Assembly: GCA_003539495.1 (NCBI GenBank)
Contig: DPPB01000014.1
Span: forward strand, 8,667-72,666
Direction of reading: 5' to 3'
Source: Oscillibacter sp.
GTDB lineage: Bacteria > Bacillota > Clostridia > Oscillospirales > Oscillospiraceae
DNA length: 64,000 nucleotides
In this document: in pieces, positions 17,692 through 26,611 of the stretch
Layout: every line of letters begins with the position of its first letter
Position numbering within the stretch: the first letter of the stretch is position 1
Made by a program: the position numbers and the translations under genes
The notes under the pieces: generated by a model
What the model was told of the DNA's origin: nothing
The model's database searches: none
What the model saw: the letters and a program-made list of their open reading frames with translations, nothing else

Positions 17692-19233
17692 TCAATGTCT
17701 GCCTACAAAGCTCCAATCATCCTCTCCATCGTGGAGCAGATACAGGTCGTCCTTATAGTCCGAATCCAGCGGATTATCCTTGGGTGCGCTGGCCTTGTAC
17801 TGCTCCAGCACCCGCCGGGACTTCTCCGGCGGCTGGATTGTGCCTGCGCCGGCAATGCATCCACCCGGACAGGCCATACCCTCCAGCAGATATCCGTCAT
17901 ACTTCCCTGTCCGTGCAATACGCAGCATCTTGCGGCACTCCCGCAGCCCCTCGGCATACACCGTCTTTACCTCCCGGTCGGGGTCCAGCCGGTGAATCAC
18001 ATCCTCCACCGCCTTGGCAACGCCTCCGGAAGCGGCAAAACCCACGCCGAGGGCAGACGCCTCATAATTGGCCGGCACATCAGGGATATCGGTGAAGTCG
18101 ATGTTCTTGGCCTCCAGCATCCCCCGCAGCTCCTCAAAGGTCAGTACAAAGTCCACATCACTGCGGACGGTGCGGCGGCTGGCCTCCAGCTTTTTGGCGG
18201 CGCAGGGCCCAATGAAAGCCACCTTACAGCCCGGTTCACGTTTTTTCTGCAGTCGAGCCGTAAGCACCATGGGAGTCATGGTCATAGAGATATACGGCGC
18301 GGCGCCGGGGAACTCCTTCTTAGCCATCACGGACCACGCCGGGCAGCAGGAGGTAGCCATATAAGGCTGCATCTGCGGTACATGGCGCATGAATTCCTCC
18401 GCTTCCTCGATGGCGCACAGGTCTGCGCCTACGGCGACCTCCTCCACGGAATGGAAGCCCAGCATCTTCATGGCTGAAACGATCTGCCCCGGGGTCACGC
18501 CATCGCCGAATTGACCCCAAAAGGCCGGAGCGATCACAGCAACGACCTTGTCACCGCTGCGGATGGAATGGATCAGCTGGAACAGCTGCCCTTTATCTAC
18601 AATAGCGCCAAAGGGGCAGTTCACCAGGCACATGCCACAGCTAACGCACTTATCCTGGTCAATCTCTGCCCGGCCATATTCGTCCTTGCCGATAGCATCC
18701 ATGCCGCAGGCCTCCTGGCAGGGCCGCTCAAAGCGGATAATGGCCTGGTAGGAGCACGCCGCCTTGCACTTGCCGCATTTAATGCACTTGCTCTGGTCGA
18801 TCTCAGCCCGGCCATAGCGGAAGCTGATGGCGCCCTTGGGGCAGGAATTGGAGCAGTGGTGCGCCAGGCAGCTCTGGCAGGCGTTGGTCACCTGGTAGTG
18901 GGTGTCCGGGCAGGCGTGGCAGGCATATTTGATGATGTTAATCAGCGGCGGCTCGTAATATTTTTCCCGCACTGCGCTCTTGTCCACGCCGTCGGACAGA
19001 AGTCCCTGCTCCGAAGCGGAACGCAGACTATGGCCCATGGCCAATCGAATCCGCTCTCCCACAATGGCCCGCTCCAGGAAGATGGAGTCCCGTTCGTTCC
19101 CCACTTCACCCGGCAGAATCTCATACGGCAGTTTATCGATACGATGGTAGTCGCCGCCTTCGTAGGCGAGCTTTGCCACTTCCGCAAAAACCCGCTTGCG
19201 AATATCTGCAATCCCACAGTAAATGTTTCTCAT
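17692..19233 (-). CDS. [FeFe]-hydrogenase-like protein (group B type)
   Basis: About 513 residues. Two ferredoxin-like [4Fe-4S] segments come before the catalytic region: CIKCGKCKAACSYQAI and CVSCGMCLVNCPFGAI; upstream lie further Cys clusters (CHACPDTHYQ, CQSCLAHHCSNSCP). The H-cluster region shows P1 as TSCCPAW, a P2-like segment SMTMTPMVLTARLQKK, and P3 as EGMACPGGCIAGAGT. The Ala in P1 and the altered P2 fit group B enzymes, whose physiological role is unclear, rather than standard group A HydA. The start at 19233 follows AAGGAAGG. It lies directly downstream of the separated sigK 3' end and has its own promoter. Confidence 0.85.
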   Translation of the reverse strand: MRNIYCGIADIRKRVFAEVAKLAYEGGDYHRIDKLPYEILPGEVGNERDSIFLERAIVGERIRLAMGHSLRSASEQGLLSDGVDKSAVREKYYEPPLINIIKYACHACPDTHYQVTNACQSCLAHHCSNSCPKGAISFRYGRAEIDQSKCIKCGKCKAACSYQAIIRFERPCQEACGMDAIGKDEYGRAEIDQDKCVSCGMCLVNCPFGAIVDKGQLFQLIHSIRSGDKVVAVIAPAFWGQFGDGVTPGQIVSAMKMLGFHSVEEVAVGADLCAIEEAEEFMRHVPQMQPYMATSCCPAWSVMAKKEFPGAAPYISMTMTPMVLTARLQKKREPGCKVAFIGPCAAKKLEASRRTVRSDVDFVLTFEELRGMLEAKNIDFTDIPDVPANYEASALGVGFAASGGVAKAVEDVIHRLDPDREVKTVYAEGLRECRKMLRIARTGKYDGYLLEGMACPGGCIAGAGTIQPPEKSRRVLEQYKASAPKDNPLDSDYKDDLYLLHDGEDDWSFVGRH

Positions 19234-19274
19234 GCGCGTACCTTCCTTGTTCTTTGTATACTTTGCCACATAGC

Positions 19275-19303
19275 ATTATACCATTTTTGTCCATTCTGTG
19301 CAA
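19275..19303 (-). promoter_or_regulatory. Promoter of the hydrogenase-like gene
   Basis: Minus strand TTGCAC and TATAAT with a 17-base spacer, between the sigK stop and the hydrogenase start. Confidence 0.7.
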
Positions 19304-19338
19304 GGGGGTATATGCGAACTTGCTTCGCACGGTTGTAA

Positions 19339-19424
19339 TTATTTATTGTTTCTTGTTGGCATCTCCTCCTTCAGCGCCGCCTCCAGCTTTTGCAGTGCCC
19401 GCTTTTCAATGCGGGATACATAGC
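19339..19424 (-). CDS. sigK: Separated 3' end of sigK
   Basis: On the minus strand, in frame through the 14-bp repeat, this reads YVSRIEKRALQKLEAALK and then EEMPTRNNK before TAA. SYVSRIEKRAL is the standard end of the region 4.2 helix in sporulation sigma factors, and it is exactly the part missing from the 5' sigK segment at 30548-31186. It has no ribosome site or start of its own, so it only makes sense after removal of the intervening DNA. Joined, the gene encodes 236 residues, close to the 241 of Bacillus subtilis pro-SigK. Confidence 0.93.
19411..19424 (-). other. Element attachment repeat next to the recombinase
   Basis: The 14-bp core GCTATGTATCCCGC (minus strand) is identical to 30548-30561 and in the same orientation. 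It lies 7 bp past the recombinase stop and inside the sigK reading frame. Confidence 0.88.
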
Positions 19425-19431
19425 GCCGCAG

Positions 19432-21078
19432 CTATTGTAAGGTACCTCCCGCCTCAGGCTGTGGCGCAGAAGGCTGATCGCGGCTTGCCGCATTTGTGGT
19501 TTCTTTCGTTATATGCGGCTGCGCAAAGCGAAGCTGAATGAGGACTTCTCTATTTTCCGTCAACTCGATCCGCTGAATCAAACTCACCAGCAGCTCCCGG
19601 CTGGCGCAGGCTGTGTCCCTGTATCGCTGTGTCAACTCCAGCGCCCTGTCCCTTTGATTGATGGGATATTTCTGCCACTGCTCCAACTTTTGAAGGCGTT
19701 CCTCCAGCCGTCCCCGTTGGTCCTTCAACCGGATAAAGATTCGCTGAAAGTCCGCCTCCGGCAGAAGTCCCGAGAGCCGGTCGGTATACATCCGGTCGAT
19801 ATTTTTCGTCAGGCTTTCTATTTTTTCTTGCAGCGCTTCCATTTTAGCAGAGCATCTGTTCTGCCTGGATGTCTCCCGAACCGCCTCCTGCGCCATAGGC
19901 AATAGCACCTGTCCATCCAAGAAATCTTTGCAAACCTCCTGCATCCTTGAAATCACCGCATCTGTCACTGTCTTTTCCTTGATATAATGCGTGGCGCAGG
20001 CGCCGTCCTTGGTAAATCGCTGATAAGTGCGGCAAACGAAGTACAGCACATCCTCCCCCTTGGCGTTAGGCCGGTTCAGCACGGCCAGCGGGTAGCCGCA
20101 CTCATGGCAGAATATCAAGCCCTTCAGCAGAAAATCATAGGTGCGGCAACGGGTGTGCCTGCGGCTGCTGACCAGCAGCCCCACCTTGCGGAAGGTCTCC
20201 TCGTCAATAAGCGGTGCGTGGGTATGGGGCACCACGATCCAGTTTTCCCGATCCTGGTGGAGGCATTTTTTCGATTTATAGCTGATCTTCACCTGCCGCC
20301 CCTGCACCATACTGCCGATATAGGTTTCATTGCGCAGCATTTCAGAAATGCGCTCGCCGCTCCATAATCCCTCGTAGGGGCCTTTGCACCCTGCAACCCG
20401 ACCACAGTAGACAGAGGGCGCAGCCACGCCTTCCTCATTCAAGGTCGCGGCGATCTTTCGGCAGCTAATGCCCTCCAGCGCCATGGAAAAAATCCGCCGC
20501 ACCGTGGATGCGGCCTCCTCGTCGATGACGATCCGATTCTTCTCCGTGGGGTGCATTTTGTATCCGTAAACCGGCTTCCCCCCGATAAACTGTCCCTTGC
20601 GCTGCTTATCCCGTTTGACGGACTTTATTTTTTTTGAAATATCCTTGGCGTACATGTCGTTCATGATAGCCCTGAAGGGCGTAATATCATTGGCGCTGGA
20701 TTCCACGCCCGTGTCAATCCCGTCCAAAAGCGAGATGTATCGCACACGATGCTCCGGGAAATATCTCTCCATGTAATGGCCGGTCATAATGTAGTCGCGC
20801 CCCAGCCGGGAGAGATCTTTCGTGATGACCATGTTAACCTTTTTGGCCTCAATGTCATCGATCATGCGCCGAAAAGCCGGACGGTCAAAGCTTGTGCCGC
20901 TCCAACCGTCGTCGATATAAGTGTCATAGATCTGCAAATGATGCTCTCTCACAAATTCCTCCAGCAGGGACCGCTGATTGGTCACGCTTTGGGACGGTCC
21001 CTCGCTTTCGTCCTCCTTGGACAGCCGGATATACAGCGCTGCGCGGTAACTTGCGGGGCTGCTTATTTCCTGAAGCAT
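19432..21078 (-). CDS. Large serine recombinase of the sigK element (SpoIVCA/SkrA-like role)
   Basis: 548 residues. The resolvase domain starts with ALYIRLSKEDE, with the catalytic Ser at about residue 20, followed by SLLEEFVREH, TKDLSRLGRDY and FRAIMNDMYAKDISKKI. The recombinase domain (GKPVYGYKMHP, GISCRKIAATLNEEG) and zinc ribbon (CHECGYPL with a distal CATHYIKEK) follow, then a long coiled coil (about residues 395-460). Complete and apparently intact. Its stop lies 7 bp from the attachment core, as expected for an integrase adjacent to its site. In known skin elements the equivalent enzyme removes the element in the mother cell; that role here is inferred from position. Its start overlaps the small gene upstream by 16 bases. 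Confidence 0.93.
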   Translation of the reverse strand: MLQEISSPASYRAALYIRLSKEDESEGPSQSVTNQRSLLEEFVREHHLQIYDTYIDDGWSGTSFDRPAFRRMIDDIEAKKVNMVITKDLSRLGRDYIMTGHYMERYFPEHRVRYISLLDGIDTGVESSANDITPFRAIMNDMYAKDISKKIKSVKRDKQRKGQFIGGKPVYGYKMHPTEKNRIVIDEEAASTVRRIFSMALEGISCRKIAATLNEEGVAAPSVYCGRVAGCKGPYEGLWSGERISEMLRNETYIGSMVQGRQVKISYKSKKCLHQDRENWIVVPHTHAPLIDEETFRKVGLLVSSRRHTRCRTYDFLLKGLIFCHECGYPLAVLNRPNAKGEDVLYFVCRTYQRFTKDGACATHYIKEKTVTDAVISRMQEVCKDFLDGQVLLPMAQEAVRETSRQNRCSAKMEALQEKIESLTKNIDRMYTDRLSGLLPEADFQRIFIRLKDQRGRLEERLQKLEQWQKYPINQRDRALELTQRYRDTACASRELLVSLIQRIELTENREVLIQLRFAQPHITKETTNAASRDQPSAPQPEAGGTLQ

Positions 21079-21248
21079 ACATTCTCCCCCAGGTCAGGTC
21101 CCCGCTCTGCCTCATCCGGCTTTTGTGCCTGCCCATATGGCGGCAGCTCTTTTTTCAGATAGACCCGAAAGGATTCCCTGACCAACTCCTCCAGCGCCGG
21201 GCCGGTATCCGAGTAGCTGCAATGAACCAGAATACTTTTATTTTTCAT
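21063..21248 (-). CDS. Small protein overlapping the recombinase start; candidate recombination directionality factor
   Basis: 61 residues, starting MKNKSILVHCSYSDTG, with a helical middle (ALEELVRESFRVYLKKEL) and a polar tail rich in Pro, Glu and Lys. GGGAGGTGG lies six bases before the ATG, so it is likely translated. The last 16 bases overlap the recombinase gene, implying coupled expression. I do not recognise a family. In the C. difficile skin element a small protein (SkrX) encoded beside the recombinase controls excision; the position here suggests the same job, without sequence proof. Confidence 0.6.
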   Translation of the reverse strand: MKNKSILVHCSYSDTGPALEELVRESFRVYLKKELPPYGQAQKPDEAERGPDLGENVCFRK

Positions 21249-21267
21249 ATGCCACCTCCCGAATCCT

Positions 21268-21275
21268 ATGGTATG
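21268..21275 (-). promoter_or_regulatory. Possible sigma-E/sigma-K type -10 box before the recombinase operon
   Basis: Minus strand CATACCAT fits the CATANNNT pattern of mother-cell sigma factors and ends 19 bases before the small gene's ATG, the same geometry as the sigK promoter box. A matching -35 ATA is not evident, so this is a weak call. Confidence 0.3.
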
Positions 21276-21298
21276 ATCGAGAGATTGTCCACTTGCCC

Positions 21299-21335
21299 AA
21301 AAAAGCATCCGCATGGAGTTCCATGCGGATGCTTT
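21299..21335 (-). terminator. Terminator separating the surface operon from the recombinase genes
   Basis: A 16-bp inverted repeat (21302-21317 and 21320-21335) followed on the minus strand by six T. It isolates the recombinase pair from the upstream surface operon, so the two can be regulated separately. Confidence 0.88.
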
Positions 21336-21365
21336 CTGCTGCAGCCTGTTGCTGCACTATTTTGT

Positions 21366-22025
21366 TTAATTGTCGGCCTTATTCTTCCGCTTGCGGCTCA
21401 CAAACAGGAACACGATCACGGCCAGGCTGGCCACCATCACGATCACCCACAGGGCCGCATTGAAGGTATCACCCGTGGGAGGCGGGGTGGGATCACTGGA
21501 CTCCACCGGAAGCTCGTCGACCTTGAACTGCCAATCCAAGTATCCCACGGAAGCCTGGAAATCATTCTCCATGGTGATGGGCACATTCAGCGTCACATCC
21601 AGGTCGATCTTGCCGCCGGAATAGATGGTACCCAGGCAGACCCAATCGGTCAGCTGCGCGGTCTCATGGGCGGGAGCGGCGAACAGTTTAGAGTTACCGT
21701 CCAGCTTCACGGTCAGGTTCATCTGAGACAAGAACTCCTCTGAGCCCTCCACAGCGCCCAGGGCGCGCATATAGACCTTGATCTTGACGTTCTTTTCCAC
21801 CTTGTTGTCAATGGTGACCTTCTGGGTGATGGAGTCACCGGGCATGACATTCTTGAAATCCGTAAACAGGTCGGTGGGAGAATACTCGCTGCCGGGGGCA
21901 AAGATGAACTCCCGGGCGCTGCCGTCATAGGTGACCCGCCCGTCAGCAAAAGCGGTAACGGAGAGTGTCAGCAGCATAACCGCCATCAGAACGATGCAAG
22001 ACAGCTTTTTCATTGTCTTTTTCAT
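21366..22025 (-). CDS. Secreted protein with C-terminal PPPTGD-type sorting tail
   Basis: 219 residues. A signal peptide (KLSCIVLMAVMLLTLSVTAFA) is followed by a beta-rich domain that contains ITQKVTIDNKVEKNVKIKVY and GGKIDLDVTLNVPI, resembling the TasA/camelysin core but with a standard signal. The end is PPPTGDTFNAA, a membrane helix (LWVIVMVASLAVIVFLFV) and RKRKNK, the layout of a sortase substrate, although the pentapeptide is PPPTGD rather than LPXTG. No sortase is encoded in the element. Its ATG overlaps the upstream stop (ATGA). It is the last gene of the surface operon and may be the wall-anchoring subunit. Confidence 0.75.
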   Translation of the reverse strand: MKKTMKKLSCIVLMAVMLLTLSVTAFADGRVTYDGSAREFIFAPGSEYSPTDLFTDFKNVMPGDSITQKVTIDNKVEKNVKIKVYMRALGAVEGSEEFLSQMNLTVKLDGNSKLFAAPAHETAQLTDWVCLGTIYSGGKIDLDVTLNVPITMENDFQASVGYLDWQFKVDELPVESSDPTPPPTGDTFNAALWVIVMVASLAVIVFLFVSRKRKNKADN

Positions 22026-22681
22026 CCTCCCATCACCTCACTTCCGTTAGCACTTGTGATCTTACCGTCCGCCACGGTCACATGCCACATGTTCTGCACC
22101 ACCGAATCCGGTGCAGACTGGATAGCGGAGGCCACGATCTCTACGGAAAGATGATACCCATCCGGAACAGATGCGCTTCCCAGCAGCTTACAGTCCTCAA
22201 TCAGCACTTCTGTGCTGTCCTGGGGATTCACAGGCAGCTGGTAGTAATAGTAGCCGTCAGCGCCTTCAATCCAGTTGGTATTATCCGCAAGTTTAATGCT
22301 GTAATCCCTATCTTTCACCGGAACTTTAGCCGATACCGTCTGATCAGCAGCATTATACTCTGTACCGGCCTCTTCGTTCTTCATCCATGTGACGTTGATT
22401 GCCGCGCGGATAAAGGCGGTGGTATCGCCGGTATTTCTGACAGCCACATTGCTCTTGACATTATCATTGAATGTCTCCGTCACTTCACAGGTGACCTTAG
22501 AGGGGGTGAAGGTATTCACTTTTCTGTCCGTGCGGGTGGAGAGGAACGCCACGGTTCCGCCCACAGCCACACCCAGCACCAGAAGCAGGGAAACCAGCAA
22601 GGTGGCCAGGCGCTTCGGACGGCGCAGCTGCTTATGCTCGCTCTGCAGATACTTTCCATCGTATTGTTCATTCTTCATCAT
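22022..22681 (-). CDS. SipW-cognate (TasA/camelysin-like) surface protein 5
   Basis: 219 residues. Unlike the other four, a ~25-residue polar basic segment (MMKNEQYDGKYLQSEHKQLR) precedes the hydrophobic core (ATLLVSLLLVLGVAVGGTVA), after which FLSTRTDRKVNTFTPSKV matches the conserved start of mature SipW substrates (F/Y-L/F-T/S...NTFT-G/S-V). The remainder is beta-rich with aromatic patches (GADGYYYYQLPVNP). It follows the large adhesin gene by 15 bases and overlaps the next gene. A role as a fibre or accessory subunit is inferred from the family and context. Confidence 0.75.
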   Translation of the reverse strand: MMKNEQYDGKYLQSEHKQLRRPKRLATLLVSLLLVLGVAVGGTVAFLSTRTDRKVNTFTPSKVTCEVTETFNDNVKSNVAVRNTGDTTAFIRAAINVTWMKNEEAGTEYNAADQTVSAKVPVKDRDYSIKLADNTNWIEGADGYYYYQLPVNPQDSTEVLIEDCKLLGSASVPDGYHLSVEIVASAIQSAPDSVVQNMWHVTVADGKITSANGSEVMGG

Positions 22682-22696
22682 GCTGTTCTCCCTCCC

Positions 22697-25600
22697 TTAC
22701 TGGTTTTTAGAATCAAAGTGGTTGACGCTGTAGTTGTCGCCGTCGAGCCACTGGGTCTGTGTGCGGCTGTTCTCAAATGTGAGGGTTCCACCCGATGGGA
22801 CGAGCGTAATTGTCTGCAAGCCACTCTTAGGTGTGTACCGCCAGGACCAGTTGGTCTGCTCGGAAACATCGTATCTACCTATGGGCAGGTCAGCAATAGT
22901 GGATTTACCGTTGCCGTAGACAGTGACGATCATATCAATGTCCTTGGTTTTCTCGTCGATTCCCTTGACATGAAACAGGAATGCCTGGTTTTCATCGACC
23001 TCATCCCAACCGGTCTTTTGGATTGTGAGGGAGGCAGTGGCCTTCTCAAACTTTGCGAAGTAGGAGGCAGCGTGATAGGTCCCATCTTGCTTTTGTGGCG
23101 TCAGCTTATTGTTGCTGTCCACCCAATCCGATGGAACGGGGGTCGTGCATTGGGTGTCGGTATACCAGCCGGCGAAGCGGTAGCCATCCTTGGGGGTGGG
23201 GACACATCCAAGCGACACACCTGTGAAGGCCTTGATAGTCTCTGTGCCGGTGCTCACGGTGCCGGCATCTAATGGAACGGGGATATAGTTTATAGTGACA
23301 TTCTGCTCCTGATAATAGAACTTAATCACATTTCCGTCCGTGCGGTTATTGATGGTAAGAGTTTTATGGGGTTCACTTACGAGTTTATACCCGGGAATAT
23401 TGACGGCTTCCTCGGAGACAACCGTTCCATAACGATAGGACGCAGAAGATACCTTTGAGTCGCTAAGCTCTTTATCAGTGCCGGCCTCCAAATACTTAAC
23501 GGTGTAGGAATACATATTCCGATCATAGTACAGGTTCAGCACCAAGCCTTCTGCTGTGATTGTGCCGCTGGCAGTACTCTTCCCCTCGTTATAGGTAAAT
23601 CCTGCGATGGACAAGGGCTCTTCAGTTATTATATTGCCAATCTTTCCGGGGCTTTGGATGGTGCGGTATTCGGTGTAGCCATCGCCCTCCAGATTCTGGA
23701 CCCAGTGAACAATCATGTAGTAGGCATTCTCCGAGTCCTTTGTGTACAAGAACTCCAGCACGTTCTCCTCGTTGTTGGCAGAGAGGACGAGACGCTTCTG
23801 ATAAGCATCAGGCATATAGCCGGTAATGGGCACAAAGGTCTCGGTAACAACTGACTTTTTGTTGTTTTCTACGCGCTTTTCCTCATGGAGTACTTTCCCA
23901 GTGCTCTTTTCCAAATAGCGGACGGTATAGGGGACATTCTCCATCTGCTTATAAACGAAGGTAAACTCGTTTTTACCATCAATATCCATCAAGATGGTGT
24001 GGCTGTTGGTATTGGGGAAGTAGCCCTCTTGATAGTCTGCATAGAGCTGGTTGCCGGCCTTGGCGGTAAAGGTTTTGGAGGTACCGGCCAGGGTAGAGCC
24101 GACGGTGTCGTCGGCAATCAGGGTGCCGTTTGCAAGCGTATAGTGAATGGTATACTTCACAGCTGTTTTAGAACTCCACTCGGCAAAGATGTCCAGGTCA
24201 CGATTGACCGGCATATTGTTGAAGTCGAAGGCTTTTTTCTCCGTGCCGTCCATATAGAACCAGCCGGCGAACACATAGTTGCCATTGGATGGCTCCTCGG
24301 GCGCCTTGCCAAGGCTGCCGTGAGGGACGGACTGGGAGTCACCTATCTGCTCGGTCATGTCTACGGTTTTGAAAACACGGACCGTGTGGGTCTTGGGAGC
24401 CCACTTGGCGTAGAGGGTTACATCGGAAGCGGGCATGATCTTCGTAGTAAAGTCAACCTTGGAACCCTCAAAGCACTGGGGCGTGGTGTACCAGCCAGCA
24501 AACTCGTAACCGTTGGGCTCCATGTCGTTGGGGTAATCCGGTATGAAGTTGTAGTCGTTCAGTGGCGCTTCGTACTGAACACTGACCTGCTTGTTATCAA
24601 CAAATGCATTATAGTTGTAGAATTTTAGATTGTAGCTGTTGCGGGTGTAGTACAGGTAGTTGTTTCTGTTCATACTCACGCTTCCGCCCTCCGGAAGATA
24701 GGGGTTGGAATCACCCTGGGTGAAGCCGATGATGGGATGGAACTCCTCGGCGTAGGTCAAGTTGGTGTACGAGCTGTAATCCAAATCGATCACCTTGTAT
24801 TGCTTGTAGTTCTTACCGTTGGAAGTGGTATCCCCCGCCGCGCCGTTCAGCGTCTCCACATAGTAGTAGATCTTCGCGCCGGATTCGGAGTCATATTTAT
24901 CAAAACTGATATCTTCTCCCGGCATGGTATCAATACTGCCAAGATATCGTTGCTTATTTGAATTACCATATGTTTCGGTGCCATTCGGAACCTTCCACCA
25001 AATGGTATCATTGTCATCCTTGATGGGGAAGTTTCCGTGAATATCTGCCTGATACTTGGCGGTGATGGTTTTAATCACCTTATAGCAGTTATCGTTATGT
25101 GAGTGAAGAATCCATTCATCACAGTCAAGGACTCTGAATTTGAGCGTGTAGGTGTTTCTGGTATAGTACACATTGACAACAGTGGAGCCGTCGCCTTCCA
25201 CGATGACGTTCTTATCGGTCTTATCGGCATTGAAGGTGAAATGCGGGATGGTCTCCGCCTGACCGAAGGTACTTCCGTTTACGGTGCTGGCGGACATGGC
25301 TTGTTTCTTTTCAGACTTAAAGTAGCTATAGTTATCGTCATTGGCGTTTTGTTTCCAATAAACGACGGTATAGGTAGTGTCGGAGGTCTTCCACTGCGCC
25401 TGATACTTTAGGTTCATAAACGGAACGGTGATGCTGTTTACAAGGGAATATGCTGCCTCCTGGTCTGCAGTGGGTGCTTCACCGCCACAAGACACCAGCT
25501 TCCAGCCGTCAAACACGTAGCCGGGGCGGGTGGGCTTGCCTACCGAGACGGTGGCTCCGTAGCGGGTATAGATGGGGTCTACGCCGTAGCCGCCGTTCAA

Positions 25601-26593
25601 ATCAAAGGAAACCAAATAATAATTGCGGTCGTAATAGACCTCGACCTCGGTGGAGCCGTCGGCTGCGATCTTTACGTCCTTATCATAATACAGGGCAGAA
25701 AAACCATCGATATCTATAGCGCAATCAGCAATCAAGCTGCCGTTGAGGCCCTGTTTTTCGGTGGTCGTATACAGGGTGTAGTTGTCATCCAAGATGTTTT
25801 GGATGAGGTGATGCACCTGGTATTTTACAATGGTGGGCTTATATGTGACGGTGTAAGTATAATCCTGGTCTATGGCAGAGAATGTGAGCATACGCTCAGT
25901 GGTGCTCTGCTCGTCACTCTCCCAATAGGGAAGATAGCCGACGGACTCGGGGAATTTGACGGTGGTAGTGAAGGCACCGCCAGCCTCAATAGTGGCTACA
26001 TAGGGATCGGCAACCAAGGTGCCGTCTGCATACACGAATTTCACCGTGATGGTGTAGGTTGTCAAATCGGCGCCGATGGGTGCATTGTAGCGAACAGCGG
26101 CTTTGCGCGGTGCGGAGACGGAGGGCGCAGACGAGGCAGCCGCATCCGGAACCACATAGGACACGCGGACGGCGACGGGCTGGCTGACGCTGGCGCCGGC
26201 GCTGCCGGTGATGACAGAGCGGACGTAGGTGACGCCGCGGCTATCCAAAAGGCTTGCGACCATGGCATAGCTGAGGGTGAGGAAGTCTTGCTTCTGTCCA
26301 GAAATGGTTACCCACTGGTCGGCGTCTTTATCAGCACAAAGCTGCCAGGCATAGGTGGCGTCCTTTTTTTCCTCCACGGTGAGGGTGAGCTTGTCATCCT
26401 GGGGAAGGGTGACGCTTGTGGTGGCCTTTCCGGCGTAAAGCACGGAATGCTCCCCCTCCGCCGCTTCCGCGATCAGGGCAAGCCCGCCCAGCTGGGCCGA
26501 AGAAAAGAGCGTGGCAAGGCAGAGCAGCAGCACAATCCCCTTGGTAAGGCCGCTGCGCAGCTTCATTGCCTGGCGCTTCAGATATTGCAGCAT
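22697..26593 (-). CDS. Giant repeat adhesin with InlB-B/MucBP-type repeats
   Basis: 1298 residues. The signal peptide ends near LIAEAAEGEHSV. Many ~75-residue beta-grasp modules follow. Some are InlB B-repeats (VSFDLNGGYG...PTRPGYVFDGW; PNGYEFAGWYTTPQC; GNYVFAGWFYMDG). Others are MucBP-like (YTVRYLEKSTGKVLHEEK; YTVKYLEAGTDKELSDSK; YMIVHWVQNLEGDGYTEY). The C-terminal ~100 residues are Cna-B/SpaA-like (SLTIQKTGWDEVDENQAFLF...GRYDVSEQT). It ends without sorting motif or membrane helix (HFDSKNQ), so retention must depend on partners, perhaps the camelysin fibre. GGGAGG precedes the ATG. The tracts of repeats invite length variation. Confidence 0.85.
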   Translation of the reverse strand: MLQYLKRQAMKLRSGLTKGIVLLLCLATLFSSAQLGGLALIAEAAEGEHSVLYAGKATTSVTLPQDDKLTLTVEEKKDATYAWQLCADKDADQWVTISGQKQDFLTLSYAMVASLLDSRGVTYVRSVITGSAGASVSQPVAVRVSYVVPDAAASSAPSVSAPRKAAVRYNAPIGADLTTYTITVKFVYADGTLVADPYVATIEAGGAFTTTVKFPESVGYLPYWESDEQSTTERMLTFSAIDQDYTYTVTYKPTIVKYQVHHLIQNILDDNYTLYTTTEKQGLNGSLIADCAIDIDGFSALYYDKDVKIAADGSTEVEVYYDRNYYLVSFDLNGGYGVDPIYTRYGATVSVGKPTRPGYVFDGWKLVSCGGEAPTADQEAAYSLVNSITVPFMNLKYQAQWKTSDTTYTVVYWKQNANDDNYSYFKSEKKQAMSASTVNGSTFGQAETIPHFTFNADKTDKNVIVEGDGSTVVNVYYTRNTYTLKFRVLDCDEWILHSHNDNCYKVIKTITAKYQADIHGNFPIKDDNDTIWWKVPNGTETYGNSNKQRYLGSIDTMPGEDISFDKYDSESGAKIYYYVETLNGAAGDTTSNGKNYKQYKVIDLDYSSYTNLTYAEEFHPIIGFTQGDSNPYLPEGGSVSMNRNNYLYYTRNSYNLKFYNYNAFVDNKQVSVQYEAPLNDYNFIPDYPNDMEPNGYEFAGWYTTPQCFEGSKVDFTTKIMPASDVTLYAKWAPKTHTVRVFKTVDMTEQIGDSQSVPHGSLGKAPEEPSNGNYVFAGWFYMDGTEKKAFDFNNMPVNRDLDIFAEWSSKTAVKYTIHYTLANGTLIADDTVGSTLAGTSKTFTAKAGNQLYADYQEGYFPNTNSHTILMDIDGKNEFTFVYKQMENVPYTVRYLEKSTGKVLHEEKRVENNKKSVVTETFVPITGYMPDAYQKRLVLSANNEENVLEFLYTKDSENAYYMIVHWVQNLEGDGYTEYRTIQSPGKIGNIITEEPLSIAGFTYNEGKSTASGTITAEGLVLNLYYDRNMYSYTVKYLEAGTDKELSDSKVSSASYRYGTVVSEEAVNIPGYKLVSEPHKTLTINNRTDGNVIKFYYQEQNVTINYIPVPLDAGTVSTGTETIKAFTGVSLGCVPTPKDGYRFAGWYTDTQCTTPVPSDWVDSNNKLTPQKQDGTYHAASYFAKFEKATASLTIQKTGWDEVDENQAFLFHVKGIDEKTKDIDMIVTVYGNGKSTIADLPIGRYDVSEQTNWSWRYTPKSGLQTITLVPSGGTLTFENSRTQTQWLDGDNYSVNHFDSKNQ

Positions 26594-26611
26594 TTCTCAT
26601 TTCCTCCCTTC

